Made by a program: the position numbers and the translations under genes. A stretch of 7,228 nucleotides of DNA from Clostridiales bacterium (GTDB taxonomy: Bacteria; Bacillota; Desulfitobacteriia; Desulfitobacteriales; Desulfitobacteriaceae), in contig DAHVVW010000102.1 of NCBI GenBank assembly GCA_027357125.1, positions 1 to 7,228 of the forward strand, given 5' to 3'. Position 1 is the first letter of the stretch; every line of letters starts with the position of its first letter. Positions 5,084 to 7,228 of the stretch are shown here, piece after piece. Under the pieces are notes generated by a model. That model did not search any database, had not been told where the DNA came from, and saw nothing but the letters and a program-made list of their open reading frames with translations.

Positions 5084-5899
5084 TCACTGGAGTTCGCCCA
5101 TGGCGGCCCTTCCGGCTCCGGATCCGGCTTCATCTTCTTTGGCTTGGGGCTCAGGGATGTTGCCAAGGTGGGTTTTGAGTTTTTCTTTAAGAATGGAGGG
5201 GTTTTCTCCGGCCTGGATGGAAAGGATGCCGTCCAGGATCATTTCCATGGCCGCCACTTCAAAAGTGTCTTTCATTTTCAGTTTGGTGGCTATTGGCAGC
5301 CAGACTAAGTTTGCTGTACCGACGCCGTAAAGGGTGGCGAGAAAAGCAGCGGCAATCGAGCCCGAGAGGGCGCTGGGGTCGGAGAGGTTGCCCAAGACGT
5401 GCACCAGCCCCATCACGGTTCCGATAATACCCATGGTTGGGGAGTATCCACCTGCCGCCTCAAAAACATGTATCCCTACTTTGTGACGCTTGCGTAAGAC
5501 TGCTATGTAAGATTCGAGAATCTCTCTCGTGATTTCCGGATCAGTACCATCGATGACCAGCTGCATTCCCTGCCGGGTAAACTGGTCAGTCACAACTTCG
5601 AGTTCCTGCTCCAGGCTCAAAAGTCCTTCCCGCCGGGCTTTTTCCGCGAAGCGGATCAGGGTTTCATAAGCTTCGGCAGAACCAAAAGACTGATTCCCAA
5701 AGGCAATTTTGAACCACTGAGGGGCCTTCTTAAGTTCGGAGAGCGGAAAACTGGCGACAACTGCGCCAATTGTGCCGCCAAACACTATTACGCTGGCAGA
5801 TAACTGCAAAAGTGAGCCGGCATTGCCCCCTTCCAGGATAAAACCTACAAGTAGAGCCCCTATTCCGGCTATAATCCCTAAGGTTGTTGATAAATCCAT
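5084..5899 (-). CDS. motA: Flagellar stator protein MotA
   Basis: MotA forms the ion-channel ring with MotB and pushes on the rotor. In the 271-residue form the membrane segments lie at about 3-22, 32-51, 151-171 and 182-203, with the large cytoplasmic loop between 2 and 3. Family landmarks are AEKARREGLLSLE (R90 and E97 match the charged residues that contact FliG), the proline in GGYSPTMGIIGTVMG (P154) and the proline in NLVWLPIATKLK (P202). Residue 188 is Ala in LATLYG, where sodium-type PomA has Thr, which leans toward proton drive. ATG 5899 matches the family start MDLSTTLGII but its GGTGGAGG site is 12 bases away. An in-frame GTG at 5941 has a far better site and would add 14 basic residues. 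The tail after residue 250 is acidic, then Gly/Ala-rich. It is first in an operon with motB. Confidence 0.95.
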   Translation of the reverse strand: MDLSTTLGIIAGIGALLVGFILEGGNAGSLLQLSASVIVFGGTIGAVVASFPLSELKKAPQWFKIAFGNQSFGSAEAYETLIRFAEKARREGLLSLEQELEVVTDQFTRQGMQLVIDGTDPEITREILESYIAVLRKRHKVGIHVFEAAGGYSPTMGIIGTVMGLVHVLGNLSDPSALSGSIAAAFLATLYGVGTANLVWLPIATKLKMKDTFEVAAMEMILDGILSIQAGENPSILKEKLKTHLGNIPEPQAKEDEAGSGAGRAAMGELQ

Positions 5900-5941
5900 G
5901 CAATTGTCGTGCCTCCACCTTTGCCGGGCAAGGGTGAGCAC

Positions 5942-5953
5942 GAATCACCTCCC
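5942..5953 (-). promoter_or_regulatory. Near-perfect ribosome site in front of an alternative motA start
   Basis: On the minus strand GGGAGGTGATTC (5953-5942) immediately precedes GTG 5941, with six bases from the GGAGG core to the start. This matches the 16S tail better than the site before ATG 5899. It implies either that MotA begins at 5941 with a 14-residue extension, or that ribosomes loading here produce a short overlap product that feeds the internal ATG. Confidence 0.6.
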
Positions 5954-5980
5954 TATGGACAAGATTCTTTGCCTGTGACC

Positions 5981-5986
5981 ATTATA
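5981..5986 (-). promoter_or_regulatory. Probable -10 box of the motAB operon
   Basis: Minus-strand TATAAT is a perfect sigma-A -10 box, 40 bases upstream of GTG 5941 and 82 upstream of ATG 5899. At 17 bases further up the -35 position reads AGCCTT, which is poor, so an activator may be needed or the site may be chance. No sigma-28 motif was found facing motA. Confidence 0.4.
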
Positions 5987-6034
5987 CAGTAAAAAACGAC
6001 ATTAAGGCTAGAAATTTAATTTCACGGAAAACTA

Positions 6035-6062
6035 TAAAGTTTCATCGCACTTTTGCCGATAA
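6035..6062 (+). promoter_or_regulatory. Sigma-28 (sigma-D/FliA) promoter of flgM operon
   Basis: TAAAGTTT (6035-6042) and GCCGATAA (6055-6062) match the flagellar sigma-28 consensus almost base for base. TAAA to GCCG is 16 bases, within the 14-16 range of sigma-D promoters and one more than the usual enteric spacing. The start point would be near 6069, giving a leader of about 75 bases before flgM. I see no equally good sigma-A promoter here. Confidence 0.85.
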
Positions 6063-6144
6063 ATATTGCAGAAGGGTCTAGTTCGCTAAAAATGTAGAAC
6101 ATGAGGGACTACTTATAAAAGAGATAGATTCGGGAGTGAGTCAT

Positions 6145-6417
6145 ATGAAAATCGATGGAACCTCTATTTCCCCGGTTGGGAGTGTTCAAGCGACAAACAG
6201 GGTAGGGCAAGTAAAAGGGAAAGCTCTGTCCCAAGGGACTGACGAGGTCGCAGTGTCGGAGAAGGCACAAGTATATCAGGCTCTTTTGCAAAAAGTGAAA
6301 GAGATTCCTGGGGTACGTGAGGAACGCGTGCGCACTTTGGCTGAACAGATCGCTAACGGGGAGTTTCAGGTAAACGCCCAGAAAGTGGTCGAAAGGTTGC
6401 TGTCCCAGGAAATTTAG
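6145..6417 (+). CDS. flgM: Anti-sigma-28 factor FlgM
   Basis: FlgM binds and blocks sigma-28 until the hook-basal body is complete and FlgM is exported through it. The 90-residue protein has the usual two-part form: a polar, unstructured N-terminal half (1-38) and a helical C-terminal sigma-binding half with VSEKAQVYQALLQKV (37-51), then VREERVRTLAEQIANGEFQV (57-76) and AQKVVERLL (78-86), which fit the family closely. ATG 6145 is chosen because GGGAG (6132-6136) lies eight bases upstream. A GTG at 6136 would add three residues but overlaps that ribosome site. It is the first gene of the flgM-flgN-flgK operon behind a sigma-28 promoter, so it is likely made under the factor it inhibits, giving negative feedback. 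Confidence 0.93.
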   Translation: MKIDGTSISPVGSVQATNRVGQVKGKALSQGTDEVAVSEKAQVYQALLQKVKEIPGVREERVRTLAEQIANGEFQVNAQKVVERLLSQEI

Positions 6418-6432
6418 CCAGGGGGTTGTCGC

Positions 6433-6915
6433 ATGTCTGAAGTGCTCCAGAGCTTAAATGAGAACTTAAAACGGCAAACTAATGTATATAGTGAACTCAA
6501 CCGTCTGGCGGGGCTTAAACAGCAGGCATTGATAAAAAACAACCTGCAGGAGCTGGAAGTGGTTACTGCCCAGGAGGAGCAGCTCCTCCTGGAAGGCGGA
6601 CGTCTGGAAAAAGAACGCCTCCTATGGGCGGAGCAGATCGGCCGGGAGATGGGCAAGGCTCCGGAAGACCTGACCTTAGCGGAATTAGCGGAGCATTACC
6701 CCGAGTTGGAAGGGGTTCGCAAGGATTTAGATAATGTGATTCTCAGGCTTAAGGAAGCTCATGAAATAAACACAGAGCTTTTAGAGCAGGCGGTAAAGGT
6801 TGTAAATGTTACGCTCAATATGCTGACACAGGAGGACAAGCACACGTATTCCCGTCCTGGAAAAGAAGTGAAAGATGGGTCTAAACACGCCCGTATTTTA
6901 GATAAAAGCGTTTAA
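6433..6915 (+). CDS. flgN: FlgN-family flagellar export chaperone
   Basis: FlgN keeps the hook-filament junction proteins FlgK and FlgL soluble in the cytoplasm and delivers them to the flagellar export gate. The 160-residue protein is almost all helix, rich in Leu, Glu, Gln and Lys, with long heptad-like stretches at about 4-65 (LNENLKRQTNVYSELNRLAG, LQELEVVTAQEEQLLLEGG) and about 90-133 (LEGVRKDLDNVILRLKEAHE onward), as in the FlgN family, whose members share little identity. The C-terminal 25 residues are polar and probably disordered. AGGGGG (6420-6425) lies seven bases before ATG 6433. It starts 15 bases after flgM and lies just before flgK, which is the standard position and the main support for the name. 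Confidence 0.88.
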   Translation: MSEVLQSLNENLKRQTNVYSELNRLAGLKQQALIKNNLQELEVVTAQEEQLLLEGGRLEKERLLWAEQIGREMGKAPEDLTLAELAEHYPELEGVRKDLDNVILRLKEAHEINTELLEQAVKVVNVTLNMLTQEDKHTYSRPGKEVKDGSKHARILDKSV

Positions 6916-6948
6916 CTGAAGTTGCACAGTTTAGAGGAGAGAGAAGAA

Positions 6949-7228
6949 ATGCACTCTACTTTTTTTGGGTTAGAGCTGGCGCGTCGGGCCTTGGAGACAC
7001 AGCAGTACGCTTTGGATGTAACAGGCCACAATATCGCCAATGCCAATACCCAGGGGTATACCCGGCAAGTGGCTAACATGAAATCCACCACCCCGGATAC
7101 GATCAATAGCTTAGGGCACAGTTTAAGTGTGGGCACGGGCGTAACCCTGGAAAACATCACCCGCGCGCGGGACGCTTTTGTCGATCGCCAGTTTCGGTGG
7201 GAAACCACCAAGCAGGAGTACTGGGGCG
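6949..7228 (+). CDS. flgK: Hook-associated protein FlgK, N-terminal part (runs off the window)
   Basis: FlgK (HAP1) is exported and forms the first junction ring between hook and filament. Only the first 93 codons are present; the frame is open to the last base, and full-length proteins are several hundred residues. The start reads MHSTFFGLELARRALETQQY. It is followed by ALDVTGHNIANANTQGYTRQ, the signature of flagellar rod/hook axial proteins (the D0 helix), and by GTGVTLENITRARDAFVDRQ, which is typical of FlgK rather than FlgE or FlgG. GAGGAG (6934-6939) lies nine bases before ATG 6949, and the gap from flgN is 33 bases, so it is in the same operon. No damage is seen in the visible part. Confidence 0.93.
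   Translation, partial: MHSTFFGLELARRALETQQYALDVTGHNIANANTQGYTRQVANMKSTTPDTINSLGHSLSVGTGVTLENITRARDAFVDRQFRWETTKQEYWG

Noticed and set aside
6912..7211. Minus-strand frame over the start of flgK
   Set aside because: Antisense shadow; the plus strand encodes the conserved FlgK N-terminus with a good ribosome site.
1..7228. Search by eye for CRISPR arrays, tRNA or rRNA genes, insertion-sequence ends and attachment sites
   Set aside because: No regularly spaced repeats, no cloverleaf or rRNA sequence, and no transposase or terminal repeats were recognised.

Overview
The window looks like part of a chromosomal motility region from a Gram-positive, low-to-mid GC clostridial bacterium. A Peptococcaceae-type organism (Desulfitobacterium/Desulfosporosinus-like) is my best guess. 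The reasons are the flgM-flgN-flgK order, a YaaR (DUF327) protein, GGAGG-type ribosome sites, frequent GTG/TTG starts and a sigma-D/sigma-28 style promoter. The genus is inferred from the style of the proteins, not shown.

Layout from left to right. Positions 1-1160 are an accessory-looking, visibly more AT-rich stretch. It holds a small frameshifted remnant (54-237), a four-helix EamA/SMR-type membrane protein (254-634), a gene-free spacer rich in short inverted repeats (635-868), and an unrecognised 62-residue protein (869-1057). A strong two-way terminator (1121-1152) separates these from minus-strand genes: an unrecognised 89-residue protein (1168-1437), the chemotaxis methyltransferase cheR (1686-2480) and a YaaR/DUF327 protein (2607-3047), which has its own terminator. 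Divergent from yaaR is an M28-family metallopeptidase with a twin-arginine signal (3103-4152), ended by a terminator whose loop contains the stop codon. The minus-strand stator operon motA-motB (5899-4191) follows. Divergent from it, the plus-strand flgM-flgN-flgK operon begins (6145 onward) and runs off the right edge inside flgK.

How the genes fit together: MotA/MotB form the ion-driven stator. FlgK is the first hook-filament junction protein and FlgN its probable export chaperone. FlgM is the anti-sigma factor for sigma-28, and a very good sigma-28 promoter sits just upstream of flgM, so the inhibitor is probably made by the sigma factor it inhibits. CheR methylates chemoreceptors for adaptation; no other che gene is in view. 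The peptidase and the small unknown genes have no evident link to motility beyond position.

I found no convincing new multi-gene system. The items most worth a second look are the spacer ahead of the orphan small ORF, the two competing motA starts, the Tat-type peptidase set among motility genes, and the degraded remnant at the left edge. No RNA gene, CRISPR array, insertion sequence or attachment site could be supported. No gene-free stretch exceeds 300 bases; the longest are 635-868 and 1438-1685, both described in the entries.
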